This document shows positions 8,861-16,642 of a stretch of 64,000 nucleotides of DNA, piece after piece. Positions within the stretch are counted from its first letter, which is position 1; the number at the start of each line of letters is the position of its first letter. The translations under genes and the position numbers were made by a program. A model generated the notes under the pieces. That model made no database searches. It was given only the letters and a program-made list of their open reading frames with translations, and was not told the origin of the DNA. Origin of the DNA: JBEEJZ01 sp046046915 (GTDB lineage: Bacteria > Pseudomonadota > Gammaproteobacteria > Burkholderiales > Burkholderiaceae_C); contig JBJOIT010000003.1 in NCBI GenBank assembly GCA_046046915.1, forward strand, positions 43,479 through 107,478. Reading direction: 5' to 3'.

Positions 8861-8938
8861 TGCAAAAAACTGCACGTTTCAAAACCGAGTGCATGAATAA
8901 TATTGCACGTCATTTTTCGAGTCAAGCACTTTTTTGCA
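8861..8938. promoter_or_regulatory. putative BoxR operator: five TGCA boxes
   Basis: TGCA occurs at 8861, 8871, 8890, 8904 and 8935 in this 78-base stretch; about 0.3 would be expected by chance. The pairs form TGCA-N6-TGCA (8861 to 8874) and a perfect inverted repeat GTGCA-N10-TGCAC (8889 to 8908) whose centre contains the -10 hexamer of the boxC promoter. Operators of the related regulator BzdR are known to consist of repeated TGCA tetramers. Binding by BoxR here is inferred. Confidence 0.75.
8897..8925 (-). promoter_or_regulatory. sigma-70 promoter of the boxCBA operon
   Basis: On the minus strand TTGACT (8920 to 8925), a 17-base spacer and TATTAT (8897 to 8902) form a near-consensus promoter. 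It sits between the boxR stop and the boxC start and overlaps the TGCA boxes, so repression by BoxR in the absence of benzoyl-CoA is the likely regulation. Confidence 0.75.
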
Positions 8939-8953
8939 TCTTTTTAAAAATAT

Positions 8954-9931
8954 TTAGGTGGGCAACTGCAAAGCACCTCGTGCCAGATCACGCAGGGCCC
9001 GGAATGTGGCATCCAGGGGCTGAGAACTGGTGTCCAGACGGTACTGTGCCTTGGAATAAAAGGCCGCACGCCCCGCGAGGATGCCCTTGAGGTCTTCCAT
9101 GGCCTCGCGGCTGGCCGCCATGGGCCGCAAGTCACCTTGCGCCTGTACCCGACGCATGTGGTCTTCAGCGTCGGCCTGCAACCAAATGGCCGTGCAATGG
9201 CTCAGCAACTGATTGAAGGTGGCAGGATCGGACACCAGGCCACCGGGGGTGGCAATCACTACTTCGGGGTAGATCTGTATGGCTTCTTCCAGAGCGCGAC
9301 GCTCGTAGCGGCGGTACGCATTCATGCCGTACAACGCCTGGATTTCGGACACGCTGCAACCTGCAAATTTCTCGATCTCCCGACTCAGCTCCACAAAGGG
9401 AAAACCCAGGTCTTCGGCCAACATGGCACCCAGCGTGGACTTGCCAGCCCCCCTCAAGCCCACCAGGGCAATGCGTGAGCTACCAGCAGAGTGACTACCC
9501 CCGGTTCCCAGCAGCTCCCCAATGGCCACACGCACTCGGCGCAGGGCGGCTTCGTCACGCGACTCCAGCAGTTCGCGTATCAGGAGCCATTCAGGCGATG
9601 AGGTCGTGACATCACCAATCATCTCGGCCAAGGAGCACTGCAAGGCACCGGCCACTTGCAATAAAACCAGTATGGACGCATTGCCCTCGCCATATTCCAG
9701 GTTGGCCAGATGACGCTCAGAAATGTCGGCAGCAATGGCCACTGCCTTGCGCGTCATCCCTCGGCGCGAACGCATGCCGCGCACACGCTCACCCAGCGCC
9801 GCCAAAAAGGGGTTTTTGCCATCACCGGCTGTGTCATGGGCCTCGACCAGGACCTCAGCCGCCTGTGTCGCCATCGCGTTGCCAGCGTGACTCGGGGTTA
9901 ACCCTGATACATGCAATATATTGCTTGACAT
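8954..9931 (-). CDS. boxR: BoxR/BzdR-type transcriptional regulator
   Basis: Regulator of 325 residues with the two-part architecture of BoxR/BzdR. An XRE-type helix-turn-helix spans roughly residues 45 to 107 (RSRRGMTRKAVAIAADIS, then HLANLEYGEG), and a C-terminal domain resembles shikimate kinase, with the Walker A loop GLRGAGKST at 158 to 166. In this family the C-terminal domain senses benzoyl-CoA and releases DNA binding. The annotated ATG lies about 26 bases from a predicted transcription start but has no clear ribosome site; ATG at 9874 (MATQAAEV) is an alternative. A 12-base palindrome falls within codons 3 to 7. Confidence 0.92.
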   Translation of the reverse strand: MSSNILHVSGLTPSHAGNAMATQAAEVLVEAHDTAGDGKNPFLAALGERVRGMRSRRGMTRKAVAIAADISERHLANLEYGEGNASILVLLQVAGALQCSLAEMIGDVTTSSPEWLLIRELLESRDEAALRRVRVAIGELLGTGGSHSAGSSRIALVGLRGAGKSTLGAMLAEDLGFPFVELSREIEKFAGCSVSEIQALYGMNAYRRYERRALEEAIQIYPEVVIATPGGLVSDPATFNQLLSHCTAIWLQADAEDHMRRVQAQGDLRPMAASREAMEDLKGILAGRAAFYSKAQYRLDTSSQPLDATFRALRDLARGALQLPT

Positions 9932-9953
9932 GGTGGGATTTCAGATTTATCGT
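9913..9953 (+). promoter_or_regulatory. plus-strand promoter with adjacent palindrome
   Basis: TTGACA (9925 to 9930), a 17-base spacer and TATCGT (9948 to 9953) form a promoter reading into the DUF4863-boxD-bclA operon. The perfect palindrome GCAATATATTGC (9913 to 9924), containing part of a TGCA box, abuts the -35 and also lies inside the 5' end of boxR. It is a candidate second BoxR site. Confidence 0.55.
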
Positions 9954-9963
9954 TCATGGACGC

Positions 9964-9992
9964 ACAATAGTTCATCTTAGCTGAATTGGCAA
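9964..9992 (-). promoter_or_regulatory. boxR: boxR promoter candidate
   Basis: On the minus strand TTGCCA (9987 to 9992), a 17-base spacer and TATTGT (9964 to 9969) predict a start near 9957, about 26 bases before the boxR ATG. It overlaps, in the opposite direction, the transcript leader of the plus-strand operon. Confidence 0.5.
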
Positions 9993-10026
9993 GGATGACG
10001 GCTACAACCACCTTGAGGAATCCAAC

Positions 10027-10491
10027 ATGACCCCCGCCGCGTTTCGCGAACACCTGAGCCAAATCACGAGCCAACTGTCAGGACGCCCCATTGATGCGGC
10101 GCTGGATGCCTGGCTGAATGCTGAGCACGGCGCAGACAGCACCACTTATGCCACCCTGCGTGCTGACTGCCTGGCTGGCGTCAAGGACGGCTGGCTTTGC
10201 GACCGCGAAGGTGGCGGCATCCGTTATGGCCGCATCTTCAAGCCCGCCGATGACCTGCATGGCTTCTCGGTGGACGTGGTGGACATGAAGGACATTGCCG
10301 GCCCCCACCACACGCATCCCTTGGGCGAAATCGACCTGATCATGCCTTTGGACGACGATGCCCAATTTGACGGCCGCCCCGCAGGCTGGCTGGTCTGTCC
10401 ACCCGGCAGCGCCCACCGGCCGACGGTCAGCCAGGGCCGGGCTCTGGTGCTTTACCTCTTGCCGCAGGGCAGCATTGAATTCACCCGCTAA
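10027..10491 (+). CDS. DUF4863 protein, 4-hydroxylaminobenzoate lyase-like
   Basis: A 154-residue protein that I recognise as the DUF4863 family, which includes 4-hydroxylaminobenzoate lyase (PnbB). It has a cupin-like core with HHTHPLGEIDLIMPL near residue 98 and LVCPPGSAHRPTV near 125, suggesting a metal or carboxylate site. GAGGAA lies ahead of the start. It leads the plus-strand operon divergent from boxR and is followed 46 bases later by boxD. No step of the known box pathway needs a lyase of this kind, so it may handle a nitro- or amino-substituted benzoate or a side product. That function is not shown by the sequence. Confidence 0.7.
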   Translation: MTPAAFREHLSQITSQLSGRPIDAALDAWLNAEHGADSTTYATLRADCLAGVKDGWLCDREGGGIRYGRIFKPADDLHGFSVDVVDMKDIAGPHHTHPLGEIDLIMPLDDDAQFDGRPAGWLVCPPGSAHRPTVSQGRALVLYLLPQGSIEFTR

Positions 10492-10537
10492 ACAACCTAG
10501 CGACACAAGCACACCAACCCTCACAAGCCCTCACACC

Positions 10538-12118
10538 ATGACTGAACTCCTCCCCAATTACCTTTCTGGCCAATGGCACAGCGGCACCGGTGCCGGCACA
10601 CCGCTGTTTGATCCGGTGCTCGGCACTGAATTGGTCCGTGTGGACGCCACCGGGCTGGACCTGGCCGCCGGCTTTGCATTTGCCCGAGAACAAGGAGGCG
10701 CTGCCCTGCGCGCCCTCACCTACCGCCAGCGCGGCGCTTTGCTCGGCGCTGCACTCAAGGTGCTGCAAGCCAATCGAGATGCTTATTACGACATTGCCAC
10801 AGCCAACAGCGGCACGGTCAAGAACGACTCAGCCGTGGATATTGACGGCGGCCTGTTTACCCTGGGCGTTTACGCCAAGATGGGCGAGACCCTGGGCGAC
10901 CGTCAGTTCATGCTCGATGGCGACATGGCGCGCCTGGGCAAAGACCCGCTGTTCCAGTCCCAGCACGTGCTGACCCCCACCCGCGGTGTGGCCCTGTTCA
11001 TCAATGCCTTCAACTTCCCCTCCTGGGGCTTGTGGGAAAAGGCGGCGCCGGCATTGCTGTCAGGTGTGCCGGTGATCATCAAGCCTGCCACCGCGACCGC
11101 CTGGCTGACCCAGCGCATGGTCAAAGACGTGGTGGACGCAGGCATCCTGCCTGCGGGTGCCCTGTCGGTCATTTGCGGCAGCTCGGCCGGCCTGATGGAT
11201 CAGTTGCAAGCCTTCGACGTGGTGTCCTTCACCGGCTCCGCCGAGACCGCAGCCGTGATCCGCTCCCACCCCGCGGTGGCGCAGCGCTCGGTGCGGGTCA
11301 ACATCGAAGCCGACAGCGTGAATTCAGCGATGCTGCTCCCTGGCGATGGGCCTGGCAGCGACGCATTTGATTTGTTTGTGAAAGAAGTGGCGCGTGAGAT
11401 GACCGTGAAATCCGGTCAAAAGTGCACCGCCATCCGCCGCGTGTTTGTGCCAGAGGCGCATTACGCCGCAGCGGCGCAGGCGATTTCGGCACGTCTGGCC
11501 AAAACCACCGTGGGCAACCCCCGCAACGAGTCGGTGCGCATGGGCGCACTGGTGAGTCGCCCACAGCTGACCGCCGTGCAAGAAGGACTGGCTTACCTGA
11601 AGGCCCAAACTGAGGTGCTGCATGACGGCAGCACCCAGGCACTGGTCGATGCTGACCCGGCCATCTCCTGCTGCGTCGCCCCCACCCTGCTGGGCACCCG
11701 CAACGCCGACCACAGCGACCAGGCCGACCGCGTGCACGACACCGAAGTCTTCGGACCAGTGGCAACTCTGGTGCCCTACCGTGGGGAGGGCGCAGATGTC
11801 AGCCACGCCCTGACGCTGATCCGCCGTGGGCAAGGTTCTCTGGTGGCGTCTCTTTATGGCAGCGACCCTGCGGCACTGGCACAAGTGGCCTTGGCGCTGG
11901 CCGACAGCCACGGCCGTGTGCACGTCATCTCGCCCGATGTGGCTGCGCTGCACACCGGCCACGGCAACGTCATGCCCCAGTCCTTGCATGGCGGCCCTGG
12001 CCGCGCAGGCGGTGGCGAGGAGCTCGGCGGCGCCAGAGCGCTGAACTTTTATCACCGCCGCAGCGCAATTCAGGCCAGCACAGCCCTGCTGAACCTGCTC
12101 GCAACGCCCACCGTTTGA
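10538..12118 (+). CDS. boxD: 3,4-dehydroadipyl-CoA semialdehyde dehydrogenase BoxD
   Basis: Aldehyde dehydrogenase of 526 residues that would oxidise the ring-opened semialdehyde to 3,4-dehydroadipyl-CoA with NADP. Visible motifs are the nucleotide-binding NAFNFPSWGLWEKAAPA, the SFTGS turn and the catalytic Cys in KSGQKCTAIRR. It resembles the N-terminal dehydrogenase half of PaaZ and lacks a fused MaoC domain, as expected for BoxD. The start was placed at the ATG giving MTELLPNYLSG, the usual N-terminus of the family; an open frame extends further upstream but overlaps the preceding gene. The neighbours boxR, bclA and boxABC support the assignment. Confidence 0.92.
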   Translation: MTELLPNYLSGQWHSGTGAGTPLFDPVLGTELVRVDATGLDLAAGFAFAREQGGAALRALTYRQRGALLGAALKVLQANRDAYYDIATANSGTVKNDSAVDIDGGLFTLGVYAKMGETLGDRQFMLDGDMARLGKDPLFQSQHVLTPTRGVALFINAFNFPSWGLWEKAAPALLSGVPVIIKPATATAWLTQRMVKDVVDAGILPAGALSVICGSSAGLMDQLQAFDVVSFTGSAETAAVIRSHPAVAQRSVRVNIEADSVNSAMLLPGDGPGSDAFDLFVKEVAREMTVKSGQKCTAIRRVFVPEAHYAAAAQAISARLAKTTVGNPRNESVRMGALVSRPQLTAVQEGLAYLKAQTEVLHDGSTQALVDADPAISCCVAPTLLGTRNADHSDQADRVHDTEVFGPVATLVPYRGEGADVSHALTLIRRGQGSLVASLYGSDPAALAQVALALADSHGRVHVISPDVAALHTGHGNVMPQSLHGGPGRAGGGEELGGARALNFYHRRSAIQASTALLNLLATPTV

Positions 12119-12143
12119 TCATAAAAATCCCCAGGAGACTGCC

Positions 12144-13736
12144 ATGACCACTGCATTCGACCCCGCAAGCGTTACCCCACCGGGTGAGCGCTTCAATATC
12201 GCCCAGCACCTGCTTCAAGTCAACGCTGCTCGCCCCAACAAAGCGGCTTTTGTAGACGACTTGGGCACCCTGAGCTACAGCGCCCTGGAAGAGCGCGTGC
12301 GCCGCATGGCGGCCAGCCTGCGCGCCCTGGGCCTCAAGCGCGAAGAGCGCGTGCTGCTGCTTATGCAGGACTGCAACGACTGGCCCGTGAGCTTTCTGGG
12401 TGCCATGTATGCCGGATTGGTGCCAGTGGCTGTCAACACCCTCCTGACGGCTGACGACTACGCCTACATGCTGGAGAACTCCCGCGCGCAGGCGGTGCTG
12501 GTCTCGGGCGCCCTGCTGCCCACGCTGACGGCCGCCATGACGCGATCCGAACATGAGGTACACAAGGTCGTGGTGTCTCGCCCGACGGCCCCGCTGCACC
12601 CGGCTGAAGTGGAGCTCGAGGCTTTCCTGGCGGCACACCCGCCTGCCGTACGCCCGGCAGCTACCCAACCGGATGACGCCGGTTTCTGGCTGTATTCATC
12701 AGGCTCGACCGGTCGCCCCAAGGGCACCGTGCATTCGCATGCCAACCCCTACTGGACGGCTGAGTTGTATGGCAAGGGTGTGCTGCAGCTCCAGGAAAAC
12801 GATGTCTGCTTCTCTGCCGCCAAACTGTTTTTTGCTTACGGCTTGGGCAATGGCCTGACCTTCCCGATGAGTGTGGGTGCCACGACCATCCTGATGGCCG
12901 AGCGCCCCACACCCGATGCCACCTTCAAACGCTGGCTGGGTGAGGTGGGTGGCGTGAAGCCCACCGTGTTTTACGGTGCGCCCACTGGGTTTGCTGGCAT
13001 GCTGGCCAACCCGGCACTGCCCTCGCGCGAGGCCCTGAACCTGCGCCTGGTGTCATCAGCCGGTGAAGCCCTGCCCTCGGAGCTAGGCGAGCGCTTCAAG
13101 GCGCATTTCGGCGTGGACATCGTGGACGGCATCGGTTCCACCGAGATGCTGCACATCTTTTTGTCGAACCGCCCTGACGCCGTGCGCTACGGCACCACCG
13201 GCTGGCCCGTGCCGGGCTACGAGATCGAATTGCGTAGCGAAGACGGCCAAGCCGTGCCTGATGGCGAACCAGGCGACCTGTACATCCACGGTCCTTCCAG
13301 CGCCATGATGTACTGGGGCAACCGGGTGAAATCACGCGAGACCTTTCAGGGTGGATGGACCAAGAGCGGCGACAAATACGTGCGCAATACCGATGGCACC
13401 TACACCTACAGCGGCCGCAGTGACGACATGCTCAAGGTCAGTGGCATTTACGTGTCGCCTTTTGAGGTCGAAGCCACGTTGGTGCAGCACCCCGCCGTGC
13501 TGGAAGCCGCCGTCATCGGCAAGGAAGACGCCGACGGCCTGACCAAGACCAAGGCCTTCGTCGTGCTCAAACAGGGGCAAAACGTCACCGAGGCCGACCT
13601 GAAGGTGTTTGTGAAGGACCGTCTGGCGCCTTACAAGTACCCGCGTTTCATCGAGTTCGTAGCCGACTTGCCCAAGACGGCCACTGGCAAGATCCAGCGT
13701 TTTCGACTGCGTGAACAGGAAGCCCGTCAGGCATGA
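12144..13736 (+). CDS. bclA: benzoate-CoA ligase
   Basis: AMP-forming acyl-CoA ligase of 530 residues that would activate benzoate to benzoyl-CoA with ATP, the entry step of the pathway and the source of the BoxR effector. The P-loop-like motif YSSGSTGRPKG starts at residue 184, the adenylate-binding motif is seen as GSTEMLHIF, and the C-terminal catalytic Lys516 lies in TATGKIQRF. The length and the N-terminal PGERFNIAQHLL segment match benzoate-CoA ligases. CCAGGAGA precedes the start. Its stop overlaps the next start by four bases. Confidence 0.94.
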   Translation: MTTAFDPASVTPPGERFNIAQHLLQVNAARPNKAAFVDDLGTLSYSALEERVRRMAASLRALGLKREERVLLLMQDCNDWPVSFLGAMYAGLVPVAVNTLLTADDYAYMLENSRAQAVLVSGALLPTLTAAMTRSEHEVHKVVVSRPTAPLHPAEVELEAFLAAHPPAVRPAATQPDDAGFWLYSSGSTGRPKGTVHSHANPYWTAELYGKGVLQLQENDVCFSAAKLFFAYGLGNGLTFPMSVGATTILMAERPTPDATFKRWLGEVGGVKPTVFYGAPTGFAGMLANPALPSREALNLRLVSSAGEALPSELGERFKAHFGVDIVDGIGSTEMLHIFLSNRPDAVRYGTTGWPVPGYEIELRSEDGQAVPDGEPGDLYIHGPSSAMMYWGNRVKSRETFQGGWTKSGDKYVRNTDGTYTYSGRSDDMLKVSGIYVSPFEVEATLVQHPAVLEAAVIGKEDADGLTKTKAFVVLKQGQNVTEADLKVFVKDRLAPYKYPRFIEFVADLPKTATGKIQRFRLREQEARQA

Positions 13737-14536
13737 GCGCCGTCACGTCCTTCGCCACCATCGCCTGGAACGGCCAGGACGCCCGAGTCGAGTACCAATG
13801 GGTGGGCAGCAGCGATGCTCAGGCCCCCTTGATGGTGTTTTTGCACGAGGGGCTGGGCTCGGTGTCGATGTGGCGGGATTTTCCGCACAAGCTTTGCTGT
13901 GCCCTGGGCGTGCGGGGGCTGGTGTACTCGCGCCCGGGGTATGGCAGCTCCACACCCCGCCCGGCCGGCGAAGCATGGCGACCAGACTTCATGCACCGCC
14001 AGGCTGAAGAAGTTCTGCCGGCGCTGCTCCAGGCACTGTCTGTGAATGCCGCAGCGTCACCCATTTGGCTGTTTGGCCACAGCGACGGCGGCTCGATTGC
14101 CTTGCTGCACGCAGCAAAATATCCAGCCCATGTGGCGGGCGCCATCGTGCTGGCGCCCCACATCTTGGTGGAGGACATCTCTGTCAGCAGCATCGCCCTG
14201 GCGCGCCAGGCCTACCTGAACACCGACCTGCGCCAGCGCCTGGCTCGTCACCACGACAACCCCGATTCGGCCTTCTGGGGCTGGAACGACATCTGGCTGC
14301 ATCCAGACTTCAAAAATTGGCGTATCGACGCAGACTTGAGCACCATCTCCTGCCCGATACTTGCCGTGCAGGGGCTGGACGACGAGTACGGCACGCTGGA
14401 GCAGATTCGGGGCATTGCCCGATGCACGCCACAAACCGAACTACTTGAACTGAGCCACTGTGGCCATTCCCCGCACCGTGATCAACCCGACCATCTGATA
14501 CAGGCGGCGGGTCTGTTTTTTCAAAAGCACTCTTAG
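13733..14536 (+). CDS. alpha/beta-fold hydrolase
   Basis: A 267-residue alpha/beta hydrolase. The oxyanion segment FLHEGLGSVSMW, the nucleophile elbow GHSDGG (Ser near residue 116), an acidic residue in VQGLDDEYG and the catalytic His in SHCGHSPHRD form a plausible triad. The gene overlaps the ligase stop (ATGA) and precedes the transporter genes by 9 bases, so it belongs to the benzoate operon. It could remove CoA from dead-end acyl-CoAs or hydrolyse benzoate esters; the sequence does not decide this. Confidence 0.85.
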   Translation: MSAVTSFATIAWNGQDARVEYQWVGSSDAQAPLMVFLHEGLGSVSMWRDFPHKLCCALGVRGLVYSRPGYGSSTPRPAGEAWRPDFMHRQAEEVLPALLQALSVNAAASPIWLFGHSDGGSIALLHAAKYPAHVAGAIVLAPHILVEDISVSSIALARQAYLNTDLRQRLARHHDNPDSAFWGWNDIWLHPDFKNWRIDADLSTISCPILAVQGLDDEYGTLEQIRGIARCTPQTELLELSHCGHSPHRDQPDHLIQAAGLFFQKHS

Positions 14537-14545
14537 GAGACAAAT

Positions 14546-15709
14546 ATGAGCAAATCCAAACTGACGCTCCTGGCCGCGGCAGCCCTGCTGTGCGCCGCCT
14601 CGGCCAGCGCCCAGACCCAGGCCAAACTCAAAGTAGGCCTGATGCTGCCTTACACCGGCGCCTTTGCGGCACTGGGCATTGCCATTGAAAACGGCTTCAG
14701 GCTGCAGGTCACCGAGCAGGGCGGCAAGATTGCCGGCCGCGAAGTGGAGTACGTGAAGGTCGACGACGAATCCGACCCCGCCAAGGCAACAGACAACGTC
14801 AACAAGCTCATCAAACGCGACAACGTCGACGTGCTGATCGGCTCGGTGCATTCTGGTGTGGCCACGGCCATGGCCAAGGTGGCCAAGGACACCGGCACAT
14901 TGCTGATCGTGCCCAATGGCGGCGCGAACATCATCACCGGTGCCATGTGCGCACCCAACATTTTCCGCAGCTCCTTCTCCAACTCCCAGCCGGCCTACGC
15001 CATTGGCGAAGTAGCGGCCAAGAAGGGCCACAAAAAAGCTGTGACCATCACCTGGAAGTACGCCGCTGGCGATGAGTCAGTCTCGGGCTTCAAAGAGGCC
15101 TTTGAAAAAGGCGGTGGCACGGTGGTCAAAGAGCTGAGCCTGCCCTTCCCCAACATTGAGTTTCAGGCACTGCTGACGGAAATCGCCGCCACCAAGCCCG
15201 ATGCGGTGTACACCTTCTTTGCGGGCAGTGGCGCGGTCAAGTTCGTCAAGGACTACGCTGCGGCAGGCCTGAAGAAAACCATCCCACTGTATGGCCCCGG
15301 CTTCCTGACCGACGGCACGCTGGACGCCCAGGGTGCGGATGCCGAAGGCCTGTTCACCGCCCTGCACTACGCCGACAGCCTGAACACTAGGCGTGACAAC
15401 GCCTTCCGCCTGGCCTATGCCAAGACCTTCAAGCTCCAGCCCGATGTGTATGCGGTTCAGGGCTACGACGCGGCCCAAATCCTGAGCATTGGCCTGAAGG
15501 CCGCCAACGGCGACGTGAGCAAGAAAGCTGAAATTGCCGCCGCCGTGGAAAAAGCCAAGATTGACAGCCCGCGCGGCACCTTCACCTTGTCCAAAGCGCA
15601 CAACCCGGTGCAAGACTTCTACTTGCGCCAAGTGGTAGGCAAGGAAAACAAGGTGGTCGGCATTGCCAGCAAGGCCCTGTCTGACCCGGCACGCGGCTGC
15701 CGCATGTAA
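14546..15709 (+). CDS. ABC transporter periplasmic substrate-binding protein (benzoate/aromatic acid type)
   Basis: Periplasmic binding protein of 387 residues with a signal peptide of about 23 residues (KSKLTLLAAAALLCAASASA, cleavage after ASAQ). It belongs to the Leu/Ile/Val-binding (peripla_BP_6) fold, as shown by KVGLMLPYTGAFAALGIAIE and DDESDPAKATDNV. AGGAGA lies ahead of the ATG. It is the first of five genes for a complete importer, in one operon with benzoate-CoA ligase, so benzoate or a related aromatic acid is the likely ligand instead of an amino acid. This substrate is inferred from context. Confidence 0.9.
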   Translation: MSKSKLTLLAAAALLCAASASAQTQAKLKVGLMLPYTGAFAALGIAIENGFRLQVTEQGGKIAGREVEYVKVDDESDPAKATDNVNKLIKRDNVDVLIGSVHSGVATAMAKVAKDTGTLLIVPNGGANIITGAMCAPNIFRSSFSNSQPAYAIGEVAAKKGHKKAVTITWKYAAGDESVSGFKEAFEKGGGTVVKELSLPFPNIEFQALLTEIAATKPDAVYTFFAGSGAVKFVKDYAAAGLKKTIPLYGPGFLTDGTLDAQGADAEGLFTALHYADSLNTRRDNAFRLAYAKTFKLQPDVYAVQGYDAAQILSIGLKAANGDVSKKAEIAAAVEKAKIDSPRGTFTLSKAHNPVQDFYLRQVVGKENKVVGIASKALSDPARGCRM

Positions 15710-15756
15710 ACCCGGCCACCCGACGCCTCCAGAAACAGCCCAACTCGTCTGAACTC

Positions 15757-16638
15757 ATGGATTTCTCCATCTTTCTCATTCAGTGCCTCAACGCACTTCA
15801 ATATGGTTTGCTGCTGTTTCTGGTCGCGTCCGGTCTGACGCTGATCTTCGGCATCATGGGCGTGATCAATCTCGCCCATGGCAGTTTTTACATGATTGGG
15901 GCCTACATGGCCTACGCCCTGGCGCCCGTGGTGAACAGCACCTTTGGCGGCGGCTTTTTTGCCACACTGCTGGTGGGCATGGTGCTGGCCGTGATCCTGG
16001 GCTACGTGCTGGAGTGGGTTTTTTTCAGCTTTTTGTATGAGCGCGAGCACCTGCAGCAGGTGCTGATGACCTATGGCTTGATTCTGGTGTTTGAGGAACT
16101 GCGCAGCATCTTGCTGGGCAATGACGTGCACGGCGTGCAGCCGCCCGACTGGCTCAATGGCACGCTGGCTCTCGGTGAGATCATGACCTACCCGGTGTAT
16201 CGCCTTTTTGTGTCGGGCGTGTGCCTGGCGCTGGCGCTGGGCATGTACTTTGTGTTCAGCCGCACTCGCCTAGGCATGATGATTCGCGCCGGCAGCACCA
16301 ATCGTGAGATGGTGCAGTCGCTGGGCATCGACATTAAATTTCTTTACCGGGTGGTGTTTGCTGCCGGCGTGGCCATTGCGGTGTTGGCCGGCATGGTGGC
16401 CGCCCCGGTGTCCTCGGTGTACCCGGGCATGGGCAATAGCGTACTCATCATCTGCTTTGTGGTGGTGGTGATCGGTGGCATTGGTTCTATACGGGGCGCC
16501 CTTTTGGCAGCCTTGCTGATCGGCCTGGTGGACACCTTTGGCAAGGTACTACTGCCGCAGGCGGCTGGCGTGCTGGTGTACGTGCTGATGGCACTCATCC
16601 TGCTGTGGAAACCCGATGGCCTTTTCAAGGCGGGCTGA
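15757..16638 (+). CDS. livH: ABC transporter permease, LivH type
   Basis: Inner-membrane permease of 293 residues with about eight hydrophobic segments. The N-terminal LIQCLNALQYGLLLFLVASG and the following LIFGIMGVINLAHGSFYM are the hallmark of LivH proteins. It lies 47 bases after the binding-protein gene and 4 bases before the second permease. Together they would form the membrane channel of the aromatic acid importer. Confidence 0.93.
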   Translation: MDFSIFLIQCLNALQYGLLLFLVASGLTLIFGIMGVINLAHGSFYMIGAYMAYALAPVVNSTFGGGFFATLLVGMVLAVILGYVLEWVFFSFLYEREHLQQVLMTYGLILVFEELRSILLGNDVHGVQPPDWLNGTLALGEIMTYPVYRLFVSGVCLALALGMYFVFSRTRLGMMIRAGSTNREMVQSLGIDIKFLYRVVFAAGVAIAVLAGMVAAPVSSVYPGMGNSVLIICFVVVVIGGIGSIRGALLAALLIGLVDTFGKVLLPQAAGVLVYVLMALILLWKPDGLFKAG

Positions 16639-16642
16639 CCTC

